Shown here piece after piece: positions 43,076 through 56,388 of a stretch of 64,000 bases of DNA. The notes under the pieces are model-generated. The model had not been told where the DNA came from and made no database searches. It was given only the letters and a program-made list of their open reading frames with translations. This DNA comes from Clitopilus passeckerianus. Taxonomy: Eukaryota > Basidiomycota > Agaricomycetes > Agaricales > Entolomataceae. Numbering within the stretch: the first letter of the stretch is position 1; each line of letters starts with the position of its first letter. The stretch covers positions 976,391-1,040,390 of the forward strand of contig CALYLX010000098.1 in assembly GCA_944990035.1 (NCBI GenBank). The letters are read 5' to 3'. A program made the translations under genes and the position numbers.

Positions 43076-46000
43076 TTACTTCCTTTGCATTGGTGACCCA
43101 ATCGTTGACGAAGTCGAAAACGCTGTCGATGCCCTGGATGTCGGACGCTCCATTCGAATGCGGAGCCTCTCAAGTTCTCTTTCAAGGCTAGAAAACACTT
43201 GATCAGGGGCACAGAAAAACCAACATAAAACGAACCTACGTCAAAGCTTTCTGCTTCTGTTCAGCAGCCTCCCTCTCAGCTCGCCGTTTGGCTGATTGCA
43301 AGTTATTTTCCTCCGTTTGCTAGGAGTGGAGATGAGTAAGAATCAACTCACTAAGAAGGATAAACTTACAAGAGAATCAAGAGCGTTTCGAAGCTCGCTG
43401 ACTTGAGTTTCATATGCTTGGCATTCTTCCTCCAGCTTAGCTTTCTGGCGTTCCAGATCACCAGAATGCGATTTCTTGTCTCTTGATTTGGAGCGCCGCG
43501 AGGATGCTGAACTCCTCGCATCATCGTTGCGTGTTTCTGAGCGTCGGGGAGTAAGAGACATTCGAGAAGACTTGGCATAGGATTTGGTTTCGAGATCCAC
43601 AATCTGGACGTTGAGTTCCTTGATATGTTTCTCGAGGTTGGCCTGGGTTACTAGTCAGGATACTTCCAGCGAAAATGCGAGGAGGATACAGACATTCATC
43701 TTGTCCAGCTCGACGTTCTCCACTCTGATCTTGCCAAGCTCGATCTGGCACTCGTTCGCATACTGCTCGGCCTTCTTCATCCTACCCAACGCGTTGGTGG
43801 CCCTATCCTTGTGTTCCTCCAATAGCCTCTCCATGTCCCTTTCCTTCAGCTGAAGCCTTTGGAACTCGTTCTCTGAGCTCATTTTATTTGAATCGACGTG
43901 GTCTAGCTTAATGTTCTCTAGCTCTGCTTGCAAAGCCCTTCTTGCCTTCTGCAATAGAGCACGATCTGCCTCGGCATCATCCAGGACAGATCGGAGCTCT
44001 CGCACTTGAGAATGAAGGGCGACAATTTGTGACTGCTGTTCCGCCTGGGCTGCATTGGAGGCTTCGTATGCCTTGTTGAGGTCGCCGATCTTGGTCTCGA
44101 GACGTTCCCGCTCCTTCTTCCAACCACCGCTGTTGTACACCTCGTCATCATAACGGAGCTGAAGCTCGTCCATATCCGAGCGCGTCTTACGGTTGTCTTC
44201 ACGGAGGCGACTGATGGTATCGCGCTGAGATTGTAGCTCTTCGCTCAATTGAGCCAGTTCAGCTGTGATGCGAGAATCAGCGACCTGCCGCAATTATCCG
44301 CAAGAGTTGAGCTACCTTGATACTTCTTCCTGGTCTGATCGATAGTGAAGTCACGGTCAGAGAGGTCCTTCTTGTGCTGCTCGCGCTCGTCCTCAAGATC
44401 ATCTTCGAGCTGTTTCCTGAGCACCACCATGTCGGACGATTCCCGGCCTTCTGCAGCAAGCTTGGCTTCCATCTCACGGAGTCTCTTCTCCTTCTCCTTC
44501 AGTCGCTCTTCGGCCTTCTTCTTCGCAGCAACAAGGTCCGCATTGGCCTTCTCTAAGTCAGACTGAATACGACGAGCTGTGAAAGATCATCAGCCACGCA
44601 GTCATTGCCCGTGTTGTTAAATTGCAAGACGAACCAGATGCTTCGCCACGGGCTGCCTTGGCGCGAGCAATCTCGGTTGCTTCCAACCGTTCTTGGTAAG
44701 AGACCTCATTAGCTTTGTAGCTTTCGATAGCGGCTCGAAGCTCTGCAGGCAAGTAAGTGCTTTCGTCCCTGACAAGCTGTGGTTAACCTTACCCGAAACG
44801 GCATGCGAGGACGACGATTTAGAGAGCTCCTCTTCCTGTACACTCCTCTGGAGTGCGCGTCTGGCGTCTGGCGTAGAAGTTTAGCGTTTTTTATTGGCGT
44901 TCAAGAGGCCCATACGTACTCGTTGCCTCGTTCTTGACTGTCTCGAGCTGTTCTTTGAGATCCTTCGCCTCGCTCTGTAACTTGCTCCTGGCTTGAGAAA
45001 GCTCTCTATTCTGAGTTCGATAGGTCTCGGCTTCACTTTGAGCAGTCTTCTGTTGCACAAGCTACGAGAGATAATTAAGTATGGGTTCTGTTGTCTCCGA
45101 ATATACTCACCAGAGCCTTCCGAGATTCTTCCAATCTCGCGTAGTTCTCTCTCTCCATCGCAATCGTATCTTGGAATTTGGCCCACATGGCTTGCACACC
45201 CGTGAACTGAGCAGCTTCGGATGCATTGCGTGCTTCAGCCTCTTCGGAGAGTAATTGAGACAGCCTCGAATTCTCCTGGGAGAGGCGTTGACGATATCGG
45301 TCAATGGATTGCTTGGAGCCATCCAGGCTTTCCATCTCGGCTGTGATTTCGCGTAACGACCCTTCCAAGTGCTGCCTCACCCTGTCAGAGGCAGCCATCT
45401 GGACTTCAAGCACTTCAACCTGCTGCTTGAGAGCGGAAACCTCTCTTTCCGAGGCTTTAGGCATGTCGGCAAAGGACACTCTAGGCTTCTTCGAGCCAGC
45501 CTTGGTGGGAGTATGGTGGTTGACCGGTGCCAAATCCTGAGCGGTGCTCGATCTTGGCCTGCTTCTTGATCTCGACTTGCGGCGTCGGGCCATCAGTTCT
45601 TTGTCAAGCACCTCGTCGGCTAGTTGGAGCTCTTGAAGAAGGCGAGATCGGAAGCTGTTGTCTAGTGAGTTACTGCCTTGCATGATCAGTCGACGAATTT
45701 CTTCATGCTGTCGCTCCACGCGCTCTTTAAGCTTTGAGCCGGTCGAGCGCGCAGTTTCAGCCTCTTCGAGTTGTTTTTGAAGTTGTCCGATCCTTGCCTC
45801 GTAATCGCGCTGGAATTGGGCCAGGGAGACATCGGTTTCGGCGTCAGCGGCAATGCGTTCGAGCTCCAGCTCGAGGTTGTCCTTGGAGCGATGTGCTGAC
45901 CTCAGTTGATCTGTGAGCTCGGCTGCTGCCTGTTTGAAGGTTTGCAGCTCAATTTCCAATCGTCGAGATTGAAGCTCTGCGTGTTCCTTTGCTCGTCGCT

Positions 46001-49000
46001 CTTTCTCCACCTCTGCAAGTGCTCGAGAGGCTCTCTCCTCCTGGCTTTTCATACCCCTCTCCTTGTTTCGCAACTCCAATCGTTCCTTCTCTGTCTGGCG
46101 GAAGAGATCCTCTGCTTCCCCTGCAAGTCGAGACTTTGCTTTCTCTAGGGACCTGATGTAGGCCGCATTCGATGCAAGCTCCTTCTTGGCCTCTTCGAGC
46201 TGACGATCCGTGACTTTCTTGGCCTCCTCGAGGACGTGGACGTGTTCTACGATGGTCTTGTCTTGTTTTGATTCAAGCTGCTTGACCTCCCATTCCCGGT
46301 CCTTCAGATCTTTGAGGGCTTTCTTCAGCTCGCGGTCCATCTTGACATTCATATCCTTGACTTTCACCAACTCGACTTTTTGGCCCGAAGCGATCTGCTC
46401 TAGTTTAGAACGTTTGGCTGCCTCTGCCTCCAACTCCCGTCGGGCGGTTTCCAGTTGCTTCTTGTGAGCATCTTCATTCCTCTGCAGCTCAAGTACCACG
46501 TCTTCGAAGTCTTGGTACTTTGCTTGCGCCGACGCTAGTTGACGTTCTAGTCCCTGAAGGCAAAGAGGATTAGCCAAATGGCCCATCATTGAGTCGCAAC
46601 CACGTGCCTCCTTGAGCTTCATCGTCTCCGCTATCTCCCTTTCGTAGTCGTGCTGGCGGGACCGTGTAGTCTGCAGCTCAGAATCTAAAGTACGCTTGGC
46701 CTTCTCCAGGTCGGCAACGGTATTCTTGAAGTTGGACAGCTGGGTTCGAGAGGCCATCTCCTTCTCTGACAGCGACTTGTGGCTGGATAGGAGTGAACTG
46801 TGTTCGCGAATGGATTGTTCGAGCTCGGATCTGAGCTTGCTTTGGGTATCCAGTGTGACACGACGAGACTCCGCAAGTTCTTGTTGAAGTTGAAGAACCT
46901 GGGCTCGGAGGTCGGAGAGCTCCTCTTCCTTCCTCTTCTCGACCTCATTCCGTCGTGTTTCTTCGCTGGTCTTTGCTTCCATGAGCGTCCTGAGTTCATC
47001 GACCTCCTGCTGCAATTTTTTTCGTGCTGCAGCATCCTGAACTCTTCTGCTCTTCTCGTCATCGAGTTGTGCTTCGAAGGTTTCAATGTCATGCTGAAGG
47101 TCAACCAGTTCCTTAGCGGCCTCGGCGTTTGCAGCCTTTGAGCGCTCCAAATCTTTGGTGAGTTGTGTGATCTGGTCTTCCTTCTTCTTTAGCATGTTTG
47201 AGTAGTCGTTGGCTGTGCGTGCTATCTCTGCCAGCTGTTCCTTTGCCTGACGTGCCTCCACTTCAAGCTCTGTGTTCTTCTGTTTGACGAGTTCCCTGAA
47301 GAGGAGTCAGAGAATGAAACAAGGCGTGCATCATCCACCTACTTGTTCTGTGTCTCGACAGAAAGCTTGCCTTGGAGTTCTTTAACCGCCAACTCCGAAC
47401 GCTCCTTGGTAATCGCGAGGTCCTCTGTTCGTTGGGCGACCAGGGTTTCCGCATTCTCCCCTTGTTTGCGGAGTTCGTCATTCGCCTTCTTCGCAGTCTC
47501 GAGTTCACCCTGAGCTTGACCAAGAAGCTCACTGAATTCTGCTTCCCGTGTTTCCCACACCTTCTGCTCGGCTTCCAGGCGAACAAGATGTTCCGCAGCT
47601 TGATCAAAGGCTTCAGACAGTGCTGCATATTTCTCATCCGTTTCCTTCTGCAGTTTCATGGCTCGATCAAGTTGCGAATCGATGGTGTCAAGATCAGCCT
47701 GTAAAGCTGCAATCTCGTCTTCGAGTTCCCCTTCTCGCTTCTTGCTTCGTTCTAAAAGGGCGTCCTTGTCGAGCGTGAGTGCTCGCTCGGCTTCAAGGTC
47801 TTCTTCAACCCTTCGTTTCTCCGATTCCAGCCCCATCTTAAGGGTTTCGAGCGCCTCCTTCTCCTTCTGATCCCGCTCTGCACGTTCCTTGATGAGAGCT
47901 AGTTCCAGCTCTTTCTTCCGAAGTTCCTCGTCGTTTCTAGTGGCTGCGAGAAGAGGCCGCACCTGGCCAACGGTTAAGCATGCCGTAAAACAAAATGTAG
48001 GGTAGCTTTACCTTGGTATACAGGCGCCACCATGGCCAATCCCTTAGATCACCGTACACTTTAGCGTTCCTTTGAATAGTCCTGACCGCCATGGCACGAT
48101 TGAGAATTTTCTTCATTCTCCTTCGGGAGCTCCACATGTGAGCAGCGGCTTGGAACCGCGAAAAGAGGTCGTAGAGTAGCTGGTCGCGCCTCTCTTCAAG
48201 TTCTGCCAAGACACCGGCTTTGAAGAAAATCTTTGAAGTACCAATCTTGAAGATCGCTTCGTCCAACTCTAGGGTATTAACCATTCTCCGGCAAGCTTCC
48301 CTCCCATCCATATACCCGCGAGGGATGATGCCAGGCGTCAGGATCTCGTATCGCTGACGGAATTCAACGAAAGGGAGGCGATTGGGATAACCCAGTCGCG
48401 CAATACGGATACCCTCGAGCACACCATTGCAGCGAAGCTGGTCAAGGACAAGCGGTACATCCATCCGACCCGGCTTCTTGTTGGCATTGGGGACAATACA
48501 GCGCACGAAATGTGGTTGCGTGGCGCGTAATTGCGACATCAGGCTGGCAAGCTGCTCCTTGTGCCTCTGGCCGACTGTTCGGAAAGCACCCTTCTTCAAG
48601 GTCCGCTTCTTGCCAGCGGCTGCGAGAACTTTGCCAGTGGCAGTGGGAAGTTCAGCGTATTCCGCGAAGAGAGATGCAACATAGGGTTCGGAGGATGCTG
48701 CAAGAACTCTGGTGAGGTTGTCATTGAGAGGGTCTTTGTTCTTTTCCAACCACCCTTCAGTTCGGTATTCGACCTTTGCAGCGTAGTGCTGGACCACAAA
48801 GCCCTGCTCGAATCGAGTTGGTTCGTATTTGTCTCTCCCTGGGTGACCAACGTCCTCTGCTATTCCCTGTGGGCCCCATGCGTGATGTAGCTTCTGCGTG
48901 AATGTAGAATCGGTGGCTTTGGGCATGATGCATTCTTCATCGAGGCAGCTCAGAATGCTCAGTAAGCTGTCCTGGCTGGGTGCCTCAATGAGGTCAATTG

Positions 49001-50942
49001 TTGGCTGTAAATCCAGCCCAAAGTTGACATAATCCCATTGAATACCCTCCCTGGCGTACTCCTCTTGTTCCAGAACGAACATGTGATGGTTGAAGAATTG
49101 CTGCAGCTTCTCGTTGGTGTAATTGATGAGGAGTTGTTCGTATCCATTTATGTCGAAGATTTCGAAACCTGCGATATCCAGGACACCAATGAAGGTAGTC
49201 TTGGAAGTTGGGCGGTCAAGTGCAAGGTTGATACGGTCGACGATCGCTCCGAATGATTTCTCGTATAGTGTCTTCGACAAGGATCCCAGCTCTTCTAGAG
49301 TTTGCTGCTTGGTGCGTGCTTGGGTAACCCATTCTTTGCCTGCGAGAGCTCTCGGGCGTAGGATAGCCCGAGTGAACTCAGCAATTGGGATGCCCAAGAG
49401 ATGACAAACACGCTCCGCTTGTGATGGGTCTGGCATTACTGCATCGTCACCACGAGTAGCATTAATGACAATGTTGCCCAAGTGCAGAATTGCAGCGACT
49501 ATTCGGAAAAGGTCGAATTGCTCAGAATCCGAGAAACCAACAGTGTCCAGCGCAGCCTAGAAGGAAACCATGAATAAGAGTCCGCCGGAAACAGAACCGC
49601 TTAAATTTGACCTGAAGCATCTTCCACTCTTCAACGTCATTTACGCCATCAACTTCGCGCCGACTCTTGTTGAGATATTGGTAGTCTTCGATTCCTCCGT
49701 CCAGTAATAGGTCCTCTGCGAATGTGGGCTTGATGTCAGTACGCTGTTTTGACCAGAAACCTCAGCCTCTTACCCTTCAATGCGCCTCCCCCCACCATTA
49801 GCTGGTAGAAAACGTGAAAGCTTCTCTCAGCCTCGCTTCGCACAACCACTCGGCTCTTCTCAAGAAGATACCAGTCAATGTTGGCACCAGATATACTTCC
49901 ATCCGGAGCGAAGGCTATTCGAATGAATTTGCCAAAGCGACTGGAGTTATTATTCCTTTGCGTTTGTGCGTTTCCAAAAGCTTCCAGAACGGGATTTGCC
50001 TGGAGAATCTGTCTTTCAAGCAAACCAAGTCGTCCCTTGGCATTGAGATGCGATCCGGTTCCAGAAACGGAAGCTGTTATGGAGTGGTTCCTCCGAATGG
50101 AGGTTCGCCTTGGAAGGCCCACAGTGGGCATAGACTGTTGGGCGAATGAGGTGGTTAACGTTGGTGATTGGGAATGAGATGGTGTTTGAGGGAGATGCGC
50201 ATCGGTTGCGATGGCGGCAAGGTACTGGATAACCTTCTTCGTGCTCTCTGTCTTCCCTGCACCAGACTCTCCACTAGTGTTATTGGATTGAGATTTTGTA
50301 AACGATGATGAGAACTGGATGCTCGTACGTGATGAGAATGCTTTGATTCTCTCTTTCCTCGCCCATATTGACCCACGCTCGTTCCGCCACTGCAAATATG
50401 TGTGGAGGGTTCTCGTCACGGCGCTTGTTCCTATACTGTTGGATAATTGCATCCGAGTACAAAGGCAGGTGCTGATAGGGATTAATGGCAACAAGGAATA
50501 AGCCCGAGTAGGTCTAATAACTATGGGTTAGTTCCATGGCCAGAATGTTGAAGCAGAACTGCTCACATATATAGCTCCAGATCCGTACCTTAGTCTGAGA
50601 TTATGCACTACGCTTGCTTCATTTAAAAAGGTGAGATCCGCGATATCTTCAACACGATCGAACTTTGGTGGGTTCATCTTGAACAAGAACTCGAATGGCA
50701 CTTCGCGAAACTACACAGAAACGGATGACATTAGTGGGTTATTGATTTGAAATGGGTGAGAAACGAACCTCTCCGCCTGCAGCCATTATAACTTCTGCTG
50801 TATCCTCTCCCTCTCTATTAACCCATCCCGCAAGATATCCTTCCCTAGGATCGGGAACCCAGACCCACTTCTTGGCGTTAAACTCGGCTTGCTGTGCTGC
50901 AGCCCGAGCAGCCTCTGTACTCTGCGGGATTCGAGGAGGCAT
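43076..50942 (-). CDS. Myosin II heavy chain
   Basis: This large gene encodes an estimated 2,300-2,400 residues. The N-terminal SH3-like region ([20 protein letters not shown]) is followed by the motor. Motor motifs are P-loop [14 protein letters not shown], switch [11 protein letters not shown], switch [18 protein letters not shown], an actin-binding/SH region [19 protein letters not shown] and a converter ([20 protein letters not shown]). One degenerate and one clearer IQ-like neck segment follow ([30 protein letters not shown]). A very long, nearly unbroken coiled coil then runs to the end. This is a class II myosin (yeast Myo1, fission yeast Myo2/Myp2), which drives contractile-ring cytokinesis. 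Loop 1 after the P-loop has a Ser-rich insert of about 55 residues. The short non-helical tail ends [19 protein letters not shown]. Confidence 0.95.
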
Positions 50943-51347
50943 TGATCACAATAAAAGTGACCGAGCCCTTGAACAGGTTGTCAATATCTGGATGAGAACC
51001 AGCGAGACAATAGCTCCTTGGCGAGGATTGGGTATTAAGGATTCCTTCGTTTCCAGTGGTATATTACACGGTATATAGAGAGAAAGGCTGCGGAAACGAT
51101 ACAAACGCGTAGAATGACGGTGAGCGCTGTGCCTGCGCTCTGCCTGATCAAGCGAACCAAACCACCAGAACGCGTAATCTCGTGACCAGCACTTTGACCT
51201 CAATTGTCCAAATTTGGAAGGACCTGAGCTTGCAGCCAATTCATTCTCGAAATTCTTCATTCTTTGATTGAAAGCATCTACTAGTACACAGGTGCATGCA
51301 TATTACAGGTGAATTACAAACAACATAGGTGTACAGAAGGGGCGTTC
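50943..51347. other. Myosin promoter and oxygenase 3' region
   Basis: This 405 nt stretch lies upstream of the myosin start and downstream of the Ppo stop codon. I see no ORF of note and no clear TATA box. Confidence 0.5.
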
Positions 51348-54300
51348 TCAGGCATTATACTAGCAATTGCATGAGTAGCTGCATCTTGCCTGTGAAAACT
51401 TCGAGGAACATACCTGAACAACGAGAGAAGCAGGGAAAGGAGTAATCTTTCCATCTGCATCGAAATACAGCTGACGCTTGCTTCCGTGCCAGTCTTCTTC
51501 AAACCTATGTGGAAGCTCAGATCGGCCGCCTAGAACATGACATTCGGATTGCTTACTTGGAGAATTTGCCAGAGATACCTGGTGCACGCTTGAGGCCTTT
51601 GAGCCCTAGGATCTTTCCCAGGATCGCAGGTACAACCTAAGAACGAGCTTTAGTGATTAGTAAGTGTAGATGTAAATCTTTCTCACCCATTCGAAGAAAC
51701 CAGCGGAGAGTAGACCATGCTCTCCGATGCCTAGGATGCCACTTCGCTCAGCACCCCGGTTGAAGGATGCAAGAGATGCATCAGAACCGAACGCGGATTT
51801 CTTAAGACAAATATGTGAGTACACAGAGTGGAATAATATAAATACAGAAACGGACATCTTGGTTCGCAGCTATCACGCTTGCAAAGACTTTCGCACCTGC
51901 AGGTACGTCTTGGCCTCCCAATTTGGCCGCCTGAGAGGTGGTACGGTAGAATCCGCGAACCTGAAAACTCGTTAGAAGATGGATCAAGTATGCTAGGCCA
52001 TTGGGTGTTTACCGTTGGGTTGATTCCTGAAAGGAGCGAATGCCAGTGGGTTAATTGCATAGCTGAACAGATGCGATGATGATCTCACTTAGTGCCTCTC
52101 GAACATAACCCATAACCTTCTCCACAGAGGCAGTCTCATCCAAAGTTTCTGAATGCTTGACAATATCTTCCCTCTCCGCCTTTCTGCTGTCGTCAAGGTA
52201 GAAGTCAACCACGTGGGCGATGGCTTGTGAGAAATGTGCAGCTGTTGGAACGACGGCAGAGAATATGTATGTCGCAACCTCGCTAGTGGTCGCCTCGGGC
52301 ATGTCATCTTTCACTGCTTTGACGAACCCGTGACAGTTGTGGCTTTCTATGCCCTTGTGAGCTGAAGTGTCTTCAACAGTCGTCTTGAACTAGAGTAGCT
52401 TCCATTAGAGAGTCTGCAAAGCTTGTCATCTACGAAACTCACGAAGCTGCAGGTTGCATCAAGGTGGTCCTTGCCAAATTTATGAACCTTTTCGAAGGTA
52501 TCAAGGGCGGATTCGCGCAAGCGATAATCTGCGTCCGGGTCAAAGTTCAAGAAAATGTAGCTGTAAGGGGGGTAATTGAGTCTTGGGATGGTGATGGCCT
52601 AAAAGGGCAGACTTACCGGCCAACGTCCGCAAACCTTTGGTAAACATTCTCTTGTCGCCATTCTCCTCCTTGCCAAGTCACAGTCTTAAGAGGAAGCCCG
52701 ATCTAGAGGTGGTTTATGAGTAAAATATAGGGCGCTGATACGAAGTACTGACAATCTCTTCGGATATCCAGTGGACTGGCAAGAGGTTGATGATATCACC
52801 AACAATGTCGACATATTTCACGTCTTTGCTTCCGACGTGAGATGTACTTTTGTCGTCGAGCAATGACTTGATCTCATCCCTGAAGTATTCATCCCAAGCC
52901 TTCGTCTTCCCTGGTGTAAGCAGGCGTTCGACCTTCTTGCGGCCGGAGACCAGTTTGTCGATGTCGGAGGAGCCGGCCTTAGAGGACTTGGTGTGCGACA
53001 AGCCTGGAGCGGTCACAACATGGAGGCGGGTATTGTAGGCAGAGAGGAAGACAGAAGGGTTTTTGACGACCTCCTCGACCTTTGAATAGGTGATAGCGGG
53101 GACGAAGGGAGTTGGGGGAGCCGGCCTCTTCCAGTCATATTTCCCAACAGCTGAAGGATTGTTCTGCTCTAGGTTCTTCTTCATAAAAGCGGGCTCAAGG
53201 AACGGGAAGTGCGCATATGCTGAGCCTGCCGGAAAATATTCTGGCAAGTGCCTAAAGAGGAGCTTGGTGAGCATTCCACCGTAAGATCCATCCAAAGGAT
53301 CGTATTGACAGTCTGCGTATCCCCAAGCCGTGAGATTAGCAGCTGTGTCGAAATATCAGTAAGAGTGACGGGAAGAGGCGACTGCCGGTAACTTACGAGT
53401 AAATTCAGTTGTTAGATACCTATCACCGCGAGTCAGAGACACTGCATCAGATAGAATGGCTCTGGAGATAGTGTAGCCTGGACAGAGGCCGGCACCAGGA
53501 GTAGGCGATTTAGCTTCCTCAGCCTGTAGGCCGACGTGTAGTTCGAGGTTATCGATGTCCTTGTACAGTGCAGCGGCGGCGGTCTATCAATTACGACATA
53601 TCAGCCCAGGCTTTTCTTAGATGACTGTCATACTGACGTGAATTTCGTGATTTTTGTTCCATTCCTTGAAGTTCTTGTATGCTGTAGAGGATGTCAGGTT
53701 GAGTATAATGAATGAGGTTGCGAAGGACTCGCGCTTCAGTCCAAGGAATTTTCTGAATTCGTTCAGCTAGGGTGTGTCAGGAAATGGGAAGGGCCAAAGT
53801 AGTGAACGTAACCCACAGAACAGGTTCCCCAACTTCGTGCTTGCTCAATACCCATTACTTCGATAATTCGCATGGCTGCTGGAATACCTCGTGCTTTGAA
53901 GGCTCCAGCCCGCCATTCGGTTGCATCTTGTATGATTTTCGCCAGTTCTGCGTCGTTAAATCGACCATCGGCTTGGCGATGGATGCTGTTGCCAGCGTGA
54001 GCGAGATGGCAAGAAGCGCATAGATGTGAACATACCCTCCGAACTCTCGCTTCTTGATGTCTGCATCTGGAATCAAGACTTTATGTGCTGCCACCTTGAA
54101 GTCATCGATGGTGACCTGAGAATCAACGTGAGTCTATTATCCACGAGGACCGTGTCACGTTATCTGACCTCGCTGAAGTCTTTTTTGAAGAGATCGGAGA
54201 ACAAGTCGGTGGTCCATTGAGTATCCTTCTCCGAGAGTGTGGCATGCCACCTGTAGAGCAGATTGAACTCGACGGAGCACACATTGCCTTCTCCGCGAGG

Positions 54301-55744
54301 AGACACCTGGTGATTGGACTCTCGGCAGGCCTATAAGATAGTTAGCATAAGGCGACGTTTGAGTAAGTACCTGCGTACAAGCATGGGATCGAGCCTCCAG
54401 GCACTTGAGTCCCTAACCAGCCCAAGAATTGAGCCAACATAATCTGTAAGAGGGCTCAGTTTCCGTAAACGTAAATAGTTCCACCACTAACCTCCCAAGA
54501 TGATTTTGATGAAATAGCCACAGTTCACTAGGCGGGCTCTGTGGAAGAGTTCATCATCCTGCTTCTCGCAAGTTGTCTGATCTTTAGGGTATGGGTAAAC
54601 GAGATTCCCATTCTCGTTGATATCCAGTAGCTTCTGAGCAATGTACTATTCGCGGTCCAATCCTCAGAATAGTGCGGATGTTATATAAGGTACAACTCAC
54701 GTTGTGGTTTCGTGAAAGGAGGACAAGCAGCGCACAAGTCGCAGGAGGCATCAAAAGCAGACGTGGGTCAGAAAACGTGTCATCCCAGAGTTTGCCACTT
54801 CCATCCTTGCGGCGGACCTGATCCTGTTCGGCCTGAGAGTTGCCATAGAGGATACTGAGATCCAAGTAGCCGCTCGTGTTGTTGACCGTCCAGTCGGCGT
54901 GGTTTGTGTCAAAAAGACAGTGGATGATCAGGTCAGCAAAGGCGAAGAACAGACTTGAAATTCCTCCAGGATGCTCCTCGAACTTATCGCGCTTCAACAG
55001 AGTGTCAAACACTAGTCCAGGATCTGGGAGCACATGTTTAGGGACGTGGTGGACAGCTGGGACAGTCCTGGCATAAGGAGATCCAGCCTTTCCTAGTGCA
55101 GGGAAGAGTGGGTTGTAGTTGGAACCGTCCGCCGAACGGAATGCGTATCTAACGCCCTTTGGAGCAGTGGCTACAGTTGCTTGGTTGTCCAAGGACGTAA
55201 GATAGCTCGAAGGAGGGTGAGGGAGGTCATCGTATACTTTGGCGAAGGTGAGATCAAGTACAAAGCAGGTGGTTGTAAACACTCACAAGTCTGGATGACA
55301 AATTCCTGAAGCTTGTCGGCCTGTTCTTTCCATGGGGAATCGGACAACCTCGACATCAGGATGAGTAGCTTCTCCAGCTATTGTTAGAAGTCAGCAAAAC
55401 TATATCTATCAGGTATATCCGAGTTTACACTGACCAGAAGAAGTCGATCATCCATCCCGACCGTGTTAATGTGCTTGAGCGCATCCCAATAGGCATCCTT
55501 GGACGAATCTCTGTAAGCCTTCGCACGGGGAAGCGCTATGAAGGACACCTACCAGATCTGCAAGAGTAAAAGCAGGCTTCTTAATGAGTGCATTGACCTG
55601 CTTAACATCCTTCTCTAGTTGGTCCTCAGGGAATTCCTCGCCATCGGCATGGTAGGGTTGATCGCGTTCCCGAGCTGAGTCCGTGTATTTTGCGATGGTT
55701 TCCGCAACGCTGCGTGCAAATTTCTCGAGAAAGATCTTGCTCAT
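51348..55744 (-). CDS. ppo: Psi-producing oxygenase (fatty-acid dioxygenase plus P450-like domain)
   Basis: A many-exon gene for roughly 1,100 residues. The N-terminal heme peroxidase/dioxygenase half has the distal-His region FFAFADLIIHCLFDTNHADW, TSGYLDLSILYGNSQ, and the catalytic Tyr/proximal His motif LLYRWHATL. Conserved VLIPDADIKKREFGG, the block around GPDGRFNDAELA and LTTEFT also occur. The C-terminal half is cytochrome P450-like (GGMLTKLLFRHLPEYF, LLPVHWISEEI, FLNFDPDADYRLRESALD, FNRGAERSGILGIGEHG). In Aspergillus, Ppo enzymes oxygenate linoleic acid in the first half and isomerise the hydroperoxide in the second, giving psi-factor oxylipins that control sporulation. Here the heme-cysteine motif reads GIGEHGLLSAG, with no Cys, so the P450 half is probably not a functional P450. 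The C-terminus is read as LVVQYNA after a 54 nt intron. Confidence 0.9.
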
Positions 55745-56388
55745 TCTTGACCTAACAAGAAGTGAAAGGAATAGGTGAGTGCTTTGATTCTTCCCGTTGA
55801 CCACGCCTTTTATATGGTGATATGCTATTATTATTCTTGGCACAGAAGGGGAGCTGTTTGATCAAATCAGGTTCCATGGATATCTCAGGTCGGAAGATGC
55901 CAAACTCCTTCGTCCGCTCTTCACGCTCAACTCAGATTGGCGCTCATTTCTTGAGGCACGATCTGCCACTTGAGTACCTAGACGGGCTAGACTGGGAACG
56001 GCGATTTACTGACGGTCGTTACCCTAGCGGGTCATAACAAACGTAGCACCAGAACGGAGCGATGGCGGCGGAAGGCCCAGCAAAAGGCCCAGCAAGATGA
56101 ACAACGTGCTGAGCCTGGAGCCAGCCAGAGCTCGTAGGCCGTAACCTTGATAGAACATAGGCTCCATTGAAAGCCATATGCTGAGCACGGGATCATCATG
56201 CGGCGTCGAAGCTGAAACGCAATAACAGAAAGAAAGTGGTATAACTGTCCACTCGGGTATGGACATGAAATTCGAACTACGTCTGATCAATAATGGAGTG
56301 TCTCGAGTACGTTATGTTCACGAATGATCATCCAGTGAGTGTCGCAGATCCTGGGCAGCAAAACATAGTGCCACACACGCCGAAGCCT
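55745..56388. other. Intergenic, no gene seen
   Basis: This 644 nt stretch holds the Ppo promoter side and the YKT6 3' side. A short tandem AAGGCCCAGCA pair occurs near 56075-56095. I recognise no conserved ORF. Confidence 0.5.

Noticed and set aside
45304..49404. Several 60-140 codon ORFs opposite the myosin coiled coil
   Set aside because: These are antisense shadows of a biased, repeat-like coding sequence, a usual artefact of coiled-coil genes.
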